From DATJFQ01 sp035495555 (GTDB lineage: Bacteria > Acidobacteriota > Vicinamibacteria > Vicinamibacterales > 2-12-FULL-66-21), in the NCBI GenBank assembly GCA_035495555.1, contig DATJFQ010000077.1, positions 79,456 through 143,455 of the forward strand: a DNA stretch of 64,000 nt. Direction: 5' to 3'. The translations under genes and the position numbers were made by a program. This document shows, piece after piece, positions 51,247 to 59,046 of the stretch. Positions within the stretch are counted from its first letter, which is position 1, and every line of letters starts with the position of its first letter. The notes beneath the pieces were generated by a model. It ran no database searches. It worked only from the letters and a program-made list of their open reading frames with translations, and had not been told where the DNA came from.

Positions 51247-51513
51247 GTGAGTGCCACGCTGCAGACAGAAATCAAACAGGCAATCGTCCGGAGCCTGCGG
51301 CTGCCGATGCAGCCCGACGACATTTCGGACTCGGCGCCGCTGTTCGGCCCCGACGGCCTCGGCCTCGACTCGGTGGACGTGCTCGAGCTCGTGCTCGAAC
51401 TCGAACGTTCGTTCGGGGTGACGATAGAGGACCAGGATACGGGGATGCAGGCGCTCCGCAGCGTCGACAGCATCGCCGAGTTCATCCGTCAGCGGCGCGG
51501 CTCGGCGGCGTAG
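51247..51513 (+). CDS. Acyl carrier protein
   Basis: An 88-residue ACP. The 4'-phosphopantetheine attachment site is Ser42 in GLGLDSVDVLELV. Helix II and the following EDQDTGMQALRS and VDSIAEFI segments fit the ACP fold. It differs from the housekeeping AcpP by its length and by DSV instead of DSL. The start GTG lies just after a GGTGAATTGA sequence similar to array edges. It is a dedicated carrier for the neighbouring KS pair (inference). Confidence 0.9.
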   Translation: MSATLQTEIKQAIVRSLRLPMQPDDISDSAPLFGPDGLGLDSVDVLELVLELERSFGVTIEDQDTGMQALRSVDSIAEFIRQRRGSAA

Positions 51514-51548
51514 TCCGTCAATCCGTCAGCCGAGTTGATCCCGAACGA

Positions 51549-52403
51549 GTGAGCCGAGGACGAGGGGTGCTCAACGCCTTGACCGTAGACGTGGAAGAGT
51601 GGTTTCACGTCTGCGGCGTGCCGCACCTCGACCGCGCGACGTGGGATGCCCTGCCGACGCGGGTCGAGTTGACGACGAGGCGTCTGCTGGATCTCTGCGA
51701 TCGCACGAACAGCCGCGCGACGTTCTTCGTGCTCGGCTGGATCGCGGACCGGTTTCCGCAGCTCGTGGCCGACATCACGTCCGCGGGACACCAGGTCGGA
51801 TCGCATGGGCACGTGCATGCGCGCGCCTACGAGCTCGGCGAAGACGGCTTCCGCGTCGACCTGCGCGCGAGCCTCGAGGCGATCGCCGCGATTGCGCCGC
51901 GCCCGTCGTGTTTCCGCGCGCCGGAATGGTCGATCAACAATCGCTCGTTGTGGGCGCTCGACGTGCTCGCAAGCGAGGGGATGACGATCGACGCGAGCAT
52001 GGCGCCGGTGAAACTCGTCGGCGACCCGACGTTCCCGCGCACGCCGCACGTCCGGAAAACGGCGCGCGGACCGATTCAGGAAGTGCCGCCGCTCGTCGCG
52101 GATCGCTTTGGCCAGGTGATGCCGATTGGCTGGGGCTGGGCGCTCCGGTTCAGTTCGCCGTCGGCCGTGCTGGGAACGATAGAGCAGACAAACCAGGCGG
52201 GCCTGCCCGCCGTCTTGACCGTACACCCGTGGGAACTCGATCCAGATCCGCCGCGCGTGGCGCTCCCCGTCCGGCTGCGCTTCGCCCACTACTTTCGACT
52301 GAGCGGCTTCGGTCGTCGCCTTCAAGAGATCCTGGAGAACGCGCGATTCGGATCCATCGACACGGCGCTCTCGTCTTCGTCGTCGCTGCCGTTGCTCTCC
52401 TGA
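51549..52403 (+). CDS. Polysaccharide deacetylase, NodB family with DUF3473
   Basis: A 284-residue deacetylase of the XrtA/PEP-CTERM-associated type. Metal-binding NodB motifs: LTVDVEEWFHV (Asp/Glu start), SHGHVHA, and RAPEWS. The C-terminal DUF3473-like part carries LTVHPWELDPDPP. It would remove N-acetyl groups from a polysaccharide or glycolipid sugar. Given the adjacent glycosyltransferase and lipid genes, a sugar head-group modification is possible (inference). It is 35 bases after the ACP gene, and its 3' end overlaps the large envelope gene by 58 bases. GTG start at 51549. Confidence 0.88.
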   Translation: MSRGRGVLNALTVDVEEWFHVCGVPHLDRATWDALPTRVELTTRRLLDLCDRTNSRATFFVLGWIADRFPQLVADITSAGHQVGSHGHVHARAYELGEDGFRVDLRASLEAIAAIAPRPSCFRAPEWSINNRSLWALDVLASEGMTIDASMAPVKLVGDPTFPRTPHVRKTARGPIQEVPPLVADRFGQVMPIGWGWALRFSSPSAVLGTIEQTNQAGLPAVLTVHPWELDPDPPRVALPVRLRFAHYFRLSGFGRRLQEILENARFGSIDTALSSSSSLPLLS

Positions 52404-55246
52404 GGACGGCGCTGGCGTGCGCGGCGCCCGCGCCTGCGGTTCGCGCTGCCGTCGATCTCTCGGCTGCGCCTGCGGCGACCCTGGCGGCCGTCGGCGTGCC
52501 CGTTGCGGTACGGTTGCCGATCGACGTGACCGATCCCGCCTCGGTTTCCGCGTTCGACGCGCGTGTAGCGGCACTTCGCGATCCAGCGGTTCGTCTGTGG
52601 GTCGTGTCACGCATCCCCGCTGACGCCGCGGCGGTGGACGGCTGGCGAAGAGCCCTGCGGGCCTTCTTCACGTCGCGCCGGTCGAGAGTCGCGGTCTGCG
52701 AGCTGTCGCTCGGCAGCGAGCCGACCGACGTGATGGCGCTGGCGATTCGCACCGCGGCCACAGAGCTGAGGGCGGCGGTCGAGCAGGCGCAGTTGGCGAT
52801 CGCAGTGCCCGAGGACGGGCCGGCTCGCCTGAGCACGCTCGTCGATCGGGATCTCGCGGCCTACGTGGACGTCATCGCCGCGCCGACGGAGGACATCGTG
52901 AACGCCGCGCTCGGGGCGGTCGAACGCACGGCGCCCTCGGTGCACGGCGCCGTCACCGGGCTCGTGCTGCCCGCCGGGACCGACGCCGCTGCCGCGTCAT
53001 TCGCGCGAGCGATCGTCGAGTCTTACGGTACCCGGACCGCACTCGTCGCGGCGCGGCCGGGCAACGCTGCGGCGCTCGACGGCGTCACCCGCGCTCTTCG
53101 CTGGCTGCAGCCGCTGCTCGCCGGCTCGATCGAGGTGCTCGACGCGGCCTCGTCCGGTCTGTCCCTTCGCACCCGTGACGGCGCGGCCCCCGTGCTGCGC
53201 GTCCCGCCGCGGCTCTTCTTCGACAATGACTCGCTCTCGACGCTGCTGTTCTACGACGCGCCCGCTGCCGCCGATCCGATCGCGGTCAGCGTCACGGTTC
53301 CCGTCGAGGGGACGGCGAAAACCGAGGACCTGCAGTCGGCCGCATGGCAGTCCGCGGACGGCTACTCGCGGGACGGCGCAACGGTGCGCTTGTCGGCGCC
53401 GCGGCCCGGCGTCCCCGTGCTGGTCGATTTCAACGCCGACGCGTCGCCGGAAGGCTTCGCGACGAGGACCGGTGTGACAGGTGTCCGGCAGCTCACCGTC
53501 GAAGAAGTGATCGCGAATCAGCGGCGGGAGCAGGCCCGGGAAGACGCAGCCGTGAACCACTATTCGGCGCACGTCCGCATGTCGCAGCATTTCCGCCCGA
53601 CAGTCACCGACCCCGGGTACGACGTGCTGACGGAGAATCGCCTCTTTGTCGCCGCCGACGGGATCGAGTGGGAGGAACTCTCGTTCTCCGTGAACGGATC
53701 AAAGTTCGGCGACAACCGTCCGCCGTTCCCGCTCCTGCAGCCCGAGAAGGTGCTCTCGCTGCCGCTGCAGCTCCGGCTCTCCGACGACTATCGCTACCGC
53801 CTGACAGGCACCGAGCAGGTCGACGGCCACGACTGCTACGTCGTCAAGTTCGATCCCATTGACAGTTCGCGATCGCTCTATCGCGGGACCGTCTGGATCG
53901 ATCGCCGGTCGTTCACGCGGATCAGGCTGCAGACGGTGCAGACGCGGCTGTCGGCGCCGGTGGTTTCCAGCGAGGAGGTCCAGACGTTTTCGCCGGTGAG
54001 CCTGAAAGACGGAACGAGCGTCTACCTGATGTCGCACCTGGTGGGCCGGCAGATCGTCATGATCGCGGGGCGCAACCTGCTCGTGGAGCGCGACGCGCTC
54101 ATCACGGACGTCGACGTGAACGACCCTGCATTCGAAGGGTCGCGCACCGAAGCGCGGCGCAGCCCGCACGTGATGTATCGGGATACCGACCGCGGCCTCC
54201 GATACTTCGTCAAGCAGGGGGACACGCGCGTCGTCTCCGATCATCCGACGACGCGCGCGAAAGCAATGGCGATGGGAATCACGCTCGATCCGTCGTTCGC
54301 GTTTCCATTGCCGATTTTCGGGGTCAATTACCTGAACTTCTCGTTCGGCAGTCCCGACAATCAGTTCGCGATGTTGTTCGGCGGCGTGCTCGCGGCGATC
54401 AACATCCAGCGGCCAAAAGTCCCGCACACACCCTTCGACGCGAGCGTCGATTTCTTCGGGATCGCGGTCCCCTCGAGCGACCGCCGGTATGACTCGGCCG
54501 GCGAGCATCCGTCCGAACGCGTGATCACCTGGCCGATCACGACGGGTCTCAATCTGGGATGGCAGTACACGCCGTTCCAGAAGGTCACGTTCCAGTATCA
54601 GTTCCGCTTCGACGGCTACCACGCGGATACGACGACGGCGGAGAACTTCGTGGTGCCGTCGAGCACGATCACCAACGGTCTCGGGGGCGCCTACGAGTAT
54701 CGCCGCGGCGGCTACAGCGCGGTCGCCAATGGCGCCTGGTACGGACGCGGGCGATGGAAGCCGTGGGGCGTCCCGGGGAGCCTCGAAGAGCCGGAGCGGA
54801 CGTACACGCGCGTCAGCGCGAACCTGTCCCGTGACTTCTACATTTCGCCCATTCAGAAGATTCACCTGAACGGCGCCTGGTTCGGCGGCAGCCGGCTCGA
54901 TCGGTTCAGCCGCTACCAGTTCGGCCTGTTCGACGACACGCGCATTCACGGCGTACCGGCGTCGGGGGTCCGGTTCGACGATCTCGCGATGGCGCGCGGG
55001 TCCTACACTTTCGATATTCTCGAGATGTATCGCATCGATCTGTTCCTGGAACGTGCCTGGGGCCGCGACCTCAGTGCGTCGCGCGACTGGCAGCCGATCA
55101 CAGGAATCGGTGCGGCCTTGAACCTGCGCGCGCCATTCAATACGATTCTGCGCATGGACGTGGGCCACGCCTGGCTGTCGCCGGAGTATCGCGGGATCGG
55201 ATCGACCGTCGTGCAGGTCCTGCTGTTGAAGCCGCTCGGTTCCTGA
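52346..55246 (+). CDS. Large envelope protein: lipoprotein-sorting-like domain plus outer-membrane barrel
   Basis: About 966 residues. A hydrophobic signal-like N-terminus (ALVFVVAAVALLRTALACA) is followed by an Ala-rich alpha/beta region (about 30-330). Next is a beta domain like outer-membrane lipoprotein-sorting proteins (YRLTGTEQVDGHDCYVVKFD, GTVWIDRRSFTRIRLQTV), about 390-600. A long barrel-like region with alternating aromatic strands runs to the end (VVQVLLLKPLGS). The start is uncertain: no ATG, GTG or TTG lies close before the signal; an ATT at 52346 with GGAGAA upstream, or a GTG at 52229, are possible. The PHP gene overlaps its stop (TGATG). I know no named family for the whole protein. 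It probably acts at the outer membrane. Confidence 0.7.
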   Translation: MRIHRHGALVFVVAAVALLRTALACAAPAPAVRAAVDLSAAPAATLAAVGVPVAVRLPIDVTDPASVSAFDARVAALRDPAVRLWVVSRIPADAAAVDGWRRALRAFFTSRRSRVAVCELSLGSEPTDVMALAIRTAATELRAAVEQAQLAIAVPEDGPARLSTLVDRDLAAYVDVIAAPTEDIVNAALGAVERTAPSVHGAVTGLVLPAGTDAAAASFARAIVESYGTRTALVAARPGNAAALDGVTRALRWLQPLLAGSIEVLDAASSGLSLRTRDGAAPVLRVPPRLFFDNDSLSTLLFYDAPAAADPIAVSVTVPVEGTAKTEDLQSAAWQSADGYSRDGATVRLSAPRPGVPVLVDFNADASPEGFATRTGVTGVRQLTVEEVIANQRREQAREDAAVNHYSAHVRMSQHFRPTVTDPGYDVLTENRLFVAADGIEWEELSFSVNGSKFGDNRPPFPLLQPEKVLSLPLQLRLSDDYRYRLTGTEQVDGHDCYVVKFDPIDSSRSLYRGTVWIDRRSFTRIRLQTVQTRLSAPVVSSEEVQTFSPVSLKDGTSVYLMSHLVGRQIVMIAGRNLLVERDALITDVDVNDPAFEGSRTEARRSPHVMYRDTDRGLRYFVKQGDTRVVSDHPTTRAKAMAMGITLDPSFAFPLPIFGVNYLNFSFGSPDNQFAMLFGGVLAAINIQRPKVPHTPFDASVDFFGIAVPSSDRRYDSAGEHPSERVITWPITTGLNLGWQYTPFQKVTFQYQFRFDGYHADTTTAENFVVPSSTITNGLGGAYEYRRGGYSAVANGAWYGRGRWKPWGVPGSLEEPERTYTRVSANLSRDFYISPIQKIHLNGAWFGGSRLDRFSRYQFGLFDDTRIHGVPASGVRFDDLAMARGSYTFDILEMYRIDLFLERAWGRDLSASRDWQPITGIGAALNLRAPFNTILRMDVGHAWLSPEYRGIGSTVVQVLLLKPLGS

Positions 55247-56190
55247 TGGCCGCTCCCGGAGTCCTCCGCGCCGACATGCACGTCCACACGCGCCACTCGC
55301 GCGTGAACGGCAATATTCCATTTCTGCGAAGCCGCGACTGCTATTCGGACCCGCTCGACGTCTATCGCATCGCGAAGTCCCGCGGCATGGATGTCGTCAC
55401 GATCACGGACCACGATTCGATCGACGGCTGGATCGAGCTGTTGTCGCGGCGGAGCGATCCGTCCGACATCCTGCCGGGCGAGGAAGTGTCGTGCTGGTAC
55501 CCGGGTACCACGCTCGAGATTCATCTCGGCGTCTACGGTCTGACGGAAGCGATCCATCGTGATCTGCAGCCGCTGCGCCGGAACGCGTTCGAGGTGATTG
55601 CGTATCTGCGGTCCGCGGGTACGTTCTTCGCCTTCAATCATCCGTTCCATTTCTTCCGGCACCAGGTCCCGCTGGAGGAATACTCGCGGCTGTTCCTGCT
55701 CGCGCCAGCGGTCGAAGTGCGCAACGGGACGATGCTGCCGTCGCACAACGCGCTTGTCGCAGACGTGTGGCAGCGCGTCAGGGGCGCCGGCGGGCCGGTT
55801 GTGGCCGGCAGTGACGCGCACACGACGAGGCGGATCGCGCGGACGTGGACGGAAGCGCCGGGCCGCACGGCCGCGGACTTTCTCGAGGCGCTCCGGAGCG
55901 GCTCCGGACGCGCCGCAGGCGCACATGGCGGTCCGCTCGCCGTCGCCGGGGACGCCTACGGCGTCGTCGCGCGCTACGCGGCGAGCATTTTCGGACGCGG
56001 CCCGAAGGACCACAGCGGCTGGCACCGGGCCGTCTGCGCGGCGTGTGTGGTCGCATCGCCGCCGGCGCAGTTCCTGCCGTTCGCGATTGCCTGGAACGGG
56101 AAGCGCACCGAACGCCGCCTCGTGGACGAACTGGCCGGTGTCTTCAGCGCCCGCGGATTCGCGGCCACATTTGCGGAGCGGCACTCGTGA
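55246..56190 (+). CDS. PHP-domain phosphoesterase-like protein
   Basis: A 314-residue protein of the PHP superfamily, with metal-ligand motifs ADMHVHTRHS (HxH), TITDHDS and the late AGSDAHT. These are typical of phosphoesterases that use a trinuclear metal centre. The substrate is unknown, possibly a phosphorylated sugar or lipid intermediate. The ATG overlaps the previous stop by one base, and the stop overlaps the next KS gene by 4 bases, so it is tightly embedded in the operon. Similar PHP genes in pigment or lipid clusters are not known to me. Confidence 0.85.
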   Translation: MAAPGVLRADMHVHTRHSRVNGNIPFLRSRDCYSDPLDVYRIAKSRGMDVVTITDHDSIDGWIELLSRRSDPSDILPGEEVSCWYPGTTLEIHLGVYGLTEAIHRDLQPLRRNAFEVIAYLRSAGTFFAFNHPFHFFRHQVPLEEYSRLFLLAPAVEVRNGTMLPSHNALVADVWQRVRGAGGPVVAGSDAHTTRRIARTWTEAPGRTAADFLEALRSGSGRAAGAHGGPLAVAGDAYGVVARYAASIFGRGPKDHSGWHRAVCAACVVASPPAQFLPFAIAWNGKRTERRLVDELAGVFSARGFAATFAERHS

Positions 56191-57404
56191 CGACGCGCAT
56201 CGCGGTGACGGGTATCGGCCTGCTGACCGCCGTCGGGACGACCCGCGACGAGAGCTGGAGCAATCTCGTGGACGGCCGCTGCGGCATCGGGCCGCTGACG
56301 CTGTTCGAATCGGACGGCTATCGCAGCCGCATCGCGGCGCAGGTGGACGCGGCCGCCATCCGTGACCGGTTGACGCCGCTGCAGCGCCGCCGCTGGTCGC
56401 GCAGCGATCAGTTCGCCGTGCTCTCCGCGCAGGAAGCGATCGCCGATGCGGGCCTGACCGATGCGTATCGTTGGAACCCCGATCGTGTCGGCATCATCAT
56501 CGGGTCGAGTACCGGTGATCTGATCCGGAACGAGCGGTACGTGAAGGGCACCGTGCTGCCCGGCTCGGGCCCGCGGCGCCTGAGCGACGCCTGGAACCAC
56601 TTCTACAGCACCTGCGTGGACATCATCGCCGCCGAGTTCGGGTTCGAAGGGCTGCGGTCGTGCATCGTGGCAGCATGTGCGTCGAGCACGATGGCTGTCG
56701 GCTCCGCGCTCGATGCCATCCGCCTTGGCCGCGCGGACGCCGTTCTCGCGGGCGGGACCGACAGCCTGGCGCGTTTGACGTTCAGCGGCTTCAACGCGCT
56801 GCGCGTGATGGATCCCGAAGCGTGCCGTCCGTTCGACCGCGGGCGCGCGGGCATGAATATCGGGGAAGGCGCAGCGATGCTCGTCCTGGAGAAGATGGAC
56901 GCCGCGCGGCGGCGCGGTGCGCGCATCTACGCCGAGGTCGTGGGCCACAGCCTCACGTGCGAGGCGTTCCATCCCACCTCGCCGGAGCCCGACGGCCGCG
57001 CGATCGCGGCCACGATGTCACGGGCGCTGGGCGATGCGCAGGTGCCGGCCTCCGATGTCCGTCACGTGAACGCGCACGGGACCGCGACGCCCCACAACGA
57101 CCGCGCCGAGTCGCGCGGCATCCGGATGGTGTTCGGCGAGGCGGCCCGGCGCCTGCCGGTCACGTCCGTGAAGTCGATGGTGGGCCACACCCTCGGCGCG
57201 TCCGGAGGGATCGAAGCCGCCGTCGCCGCGCTCACGGTGTTTCACGGCGTGATCCCGCCGACGATTCACCATACCGAAACCGACCCCGAGTGCGAAGTCG
57301 ATGTCGTCGCGAACGACGCGCGCGAGATGCGCGTCGACTGCGTCGTCTCGACGTCACTGGCCTTCGGCGGCAACGACGCCGCCGTCGTGCTGCGCGCGGT
57401 CTGA
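56187..57404 (+). CDS. Beta-ketoacyl synthase with intact catalytic triad (KS-alpha)
   Basis: A 405-residue KAS II/type II polyketide-type synthase. Nucleophile Cys in VAACASSTMAVG (about residue 170), first His in NAHGTATPHND, second His in SVKSMVGHTLGASGG, and the start AVTGIGLLTAVG. It condenses an acyl starter or chain with malonyl-ACP. With the residue-less KS at 49040 it can form an alpha/beta pair like ApeO/ApeC (inference). GTG start overlaps the PHP stop (GTGA). It is the last gene of the cluster's plus-strand run, followed by a collapsed restriction operon. Confidence 0.92.
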   Translation: MTTRIAVTGIGLLTAVGTTRDESWSNLVDGRCGIGPLTLFESDGYRSRIAAQVDAAAIRDRLTPLQRRRWSRSDQFAVLSAQEAIADAGLTDAYRWNPDRVGIIIGSSTGDLIRNERYVKGTVLPGSGPRRLSDAWNHFYSTCVDIIAAEFGFEGLRSCIVAACASSTMAVGSALDAIRLGRADAVLAGGTDSLARLTFSGFNALRVMDPEACRPFDRGRAGMNIGEGAAMLVLEKMDAARRRGARIYAEVVGHSLTCEAFHPTSPEPDGRAIAATMSRALGDAQVPASDVRHVNAHGTATPHNDRAESRGIRMVFGEAARRLPVTSVKSMVGHTLGASGGIEAAVAALTVFHGVIPPTIHHTETDPECEVDVVANDAREMRVDCVVSTSLAFGGNDAAVVLRAV

Positions 57405-57451
57405 CCGGCGTTCGCGCCGACCCGGTATACTGCCCGCCATCATCCAGACAC

Positions 57452-57592
57452 ATGGCGGACACGAATCTCTCTTCCTTCATCTGGTCGGTCGCTGATCTCC
57501 TCCGCGGCAACTACAAGCAGTCCGAATACGGCAAGGTCATCCTCCCGTTCACCGTGCTCCGGCGCCTCGACTGCGTGCTGGAGCCGACGAAA
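57452..57592 (+). pseudogene. hsdM: 5' fragment of a type I restriction methylase gene
   Basis: The first about 47 residues (FIWSVADLLRGNYKQSEYGK, ILPFTVLRRLDCVLEPTK) are the N-terminal helical start of HsdM. The frame is then lost: downstream sequence in the +1 frame is HsdR. A TATACT box lies 20 bases before the ATG. The methylase catalytic domain, with its NPPY motif, is absent. A deletion joins it to the hsdR fragment. Confidence 0.85.
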
Positions 57593-58667
57593 ATTCCAGA
57601 CTGGTTTCGACCAGCCGCTGCTGTGCGGCATGTACGTCGACAAGAGGCTTGCTGGCATCCAGGCCGTCCAGACGCTTTCACGGTTGAATCGGGCGTACCC
57701 GAGCAAGGACACGACGTACGTGCTCGACTTCGTCAACGACGGCCACGAGGTGCTCGAGGCCTTTAAGACCTACTACGAGACGGCGCAGCTCGCGTCGACC
57801 ACGGACCCGAATCTCGTATTCGACCTTCGCGCGAAGCTTGACGCGTCCGGGTTCTACGACGACTTCGAGGTGGAGCGGGTTGTGCGGGTGGAGATCGATC
57901 CGCGGTCCCGTCAGGGAGATCTTGCCGCCGCGCTGACACCCGTCGCCGACCGGCTGATGAAGCGATACGAGGCGTACAGGATCGCTTTGAAGGAGGCGGT
58001 CGCGCGCCAGGACAAGGCGGCGGCAAAGACTGCGCAGGACGAACTCGACGTGCTGACGCTCTTCAAGAACGACGCCGGCGCCTTCGTCCGGCTCTACACC
58101 TTCCTCTCGCAAATCTTCGATTACGGGAACACCACCATCGAGAAGCGCGCTGTCTTCTTCAGGCATCTCGTCCGCCTGCTGGACTTCGGGCGGGAGCGGC
58201 CGGGCATCGATCTCTCAAAAGTCGTGCTGACGCACCACGCGGTCAAGGCACGACCGCAGCCTGCCATGATCCTCGGCGGAGACGCGCCTGCACTTCCGCC
58301 CATCGAGGCGACCGGCAGCGGCATGGTGCGCGAGCGCGCCACGGCGTACATGGCGGAGATCATCGATCGCGTCAACGATCTGTTCCACGGCGACCTGCCG
58401 GATCAGGACAAATTGGTGTACGTGAACGACGTGCTGATGGGAAAGCTGCTCGAATCTGAGGTGCTGCGGCAGCAGGCGGCCAGCAACACGAAGCAGCAGT
58501 TCGCCACGTCACCCGATCTTCAGACCGAGCTGACCAACGCGATCATCAGCGCGCTCGACGCGCACAACGCGATGAGCAGCCAGGCGCTCAACTCTCCAGA
58601 CGTGCAGCGGGGCCTCAAGGATATCCTGCTGAACCACGTCCACCTGTACGAACGCCTCAGAGAGTAG
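57591..58667 (+). pseudogene. hsdR: 3' fragment of a type I restriction endonuclease gene
   Basis: About 358 C-terminal residues of HsdR. The join is in the middle of the conserved KFQTGFDQPLLCGMYVDK segment, which follows the helicase domain. The sequence continues through LAGIQAVQTLSRLNRAYPSK and the C-terminal helical domain to the stop. The nuclease and most helicase motifs are missing, so no restriction activity is expected. The remaining frame is open and could make a 345-residue peptide from the ATG at 57630, probably inert. The hsdS gene is not present. Confidence 0.85.
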
Positions 58668-58742
58668 GGCTGCTCGGTCCGGCTGCGCGCTCGGATTCAC
58701 AGTTCTTCCTGATCGTGCGCGAGTTACCCCCGCCGCTCTTGT

Positions 58743-58764
58743 CAACTCGGTCCGGACCGAGTTG
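58743..58764. repeat. Perfect 22-base palindrome
   Basis: CAACTCGGTCC and GGACCGAGTTG with no loop. It lies in the 226-base gap between the hsdR fragment and the convergent halogenase-like gene. There is no following T-run. It could be an operator, a resolution site or a remnant of the deleted restriction region. Confidence 0.6.
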
Positions 58765-58815
58765 TGGCGCCCGTTGCCGCAGGGGCGATGGGGAAGCGGT
58801 CCAGCGCGCCCGCGC

Positions 58816-59046
58816 CGCGGTTCAGGGTGCGGGGGTTCAGGGGTGCGGCGTTCTGTTCGCGGTTCGGGTTCTGGTTCGCGTTCGGCGTTCGCGTCAAGGC
58901 TGCGACTTCGAACCGCCGCTCCAACTCGCATCCGCACCCGCTCTGGAACTCGCACCGGAACCCGAACCCGAACCCGAACCCTGAAACGAACCGCCGCATC
59001 GCCGCACCGCCGAACCCGGAACCGCAGCGGAGGTTCGGAGCGCGCC
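58816..59046. repeat. Inverted GGTTCG / CGAACC hexamer array entering a coding region
   Basis: The left part has GGTTC-rich 6-7-base units, the right part CGAACC/CCCGAA units, including four consecutive CCCGAA. On the minus strand the right part encodes the C-terminus of the halogenase-like protein and turns into GSGSGSGSG-type residues. Confidence 0.8.

Noticed and set aside
51489..52610. 373-codon minus-strand frame
   Set aside because: Antisense to the deacetylase gene, which carries all NodB motifs; composition is Arg-rich and without domains.
57630..58667. Intact gene of unknown function
   Set aside because: It matches only the C-terminal part of HsdR, and an in-frame continuation upstream of the ATG fits the conserved HsdR segment, so it is a fragment.
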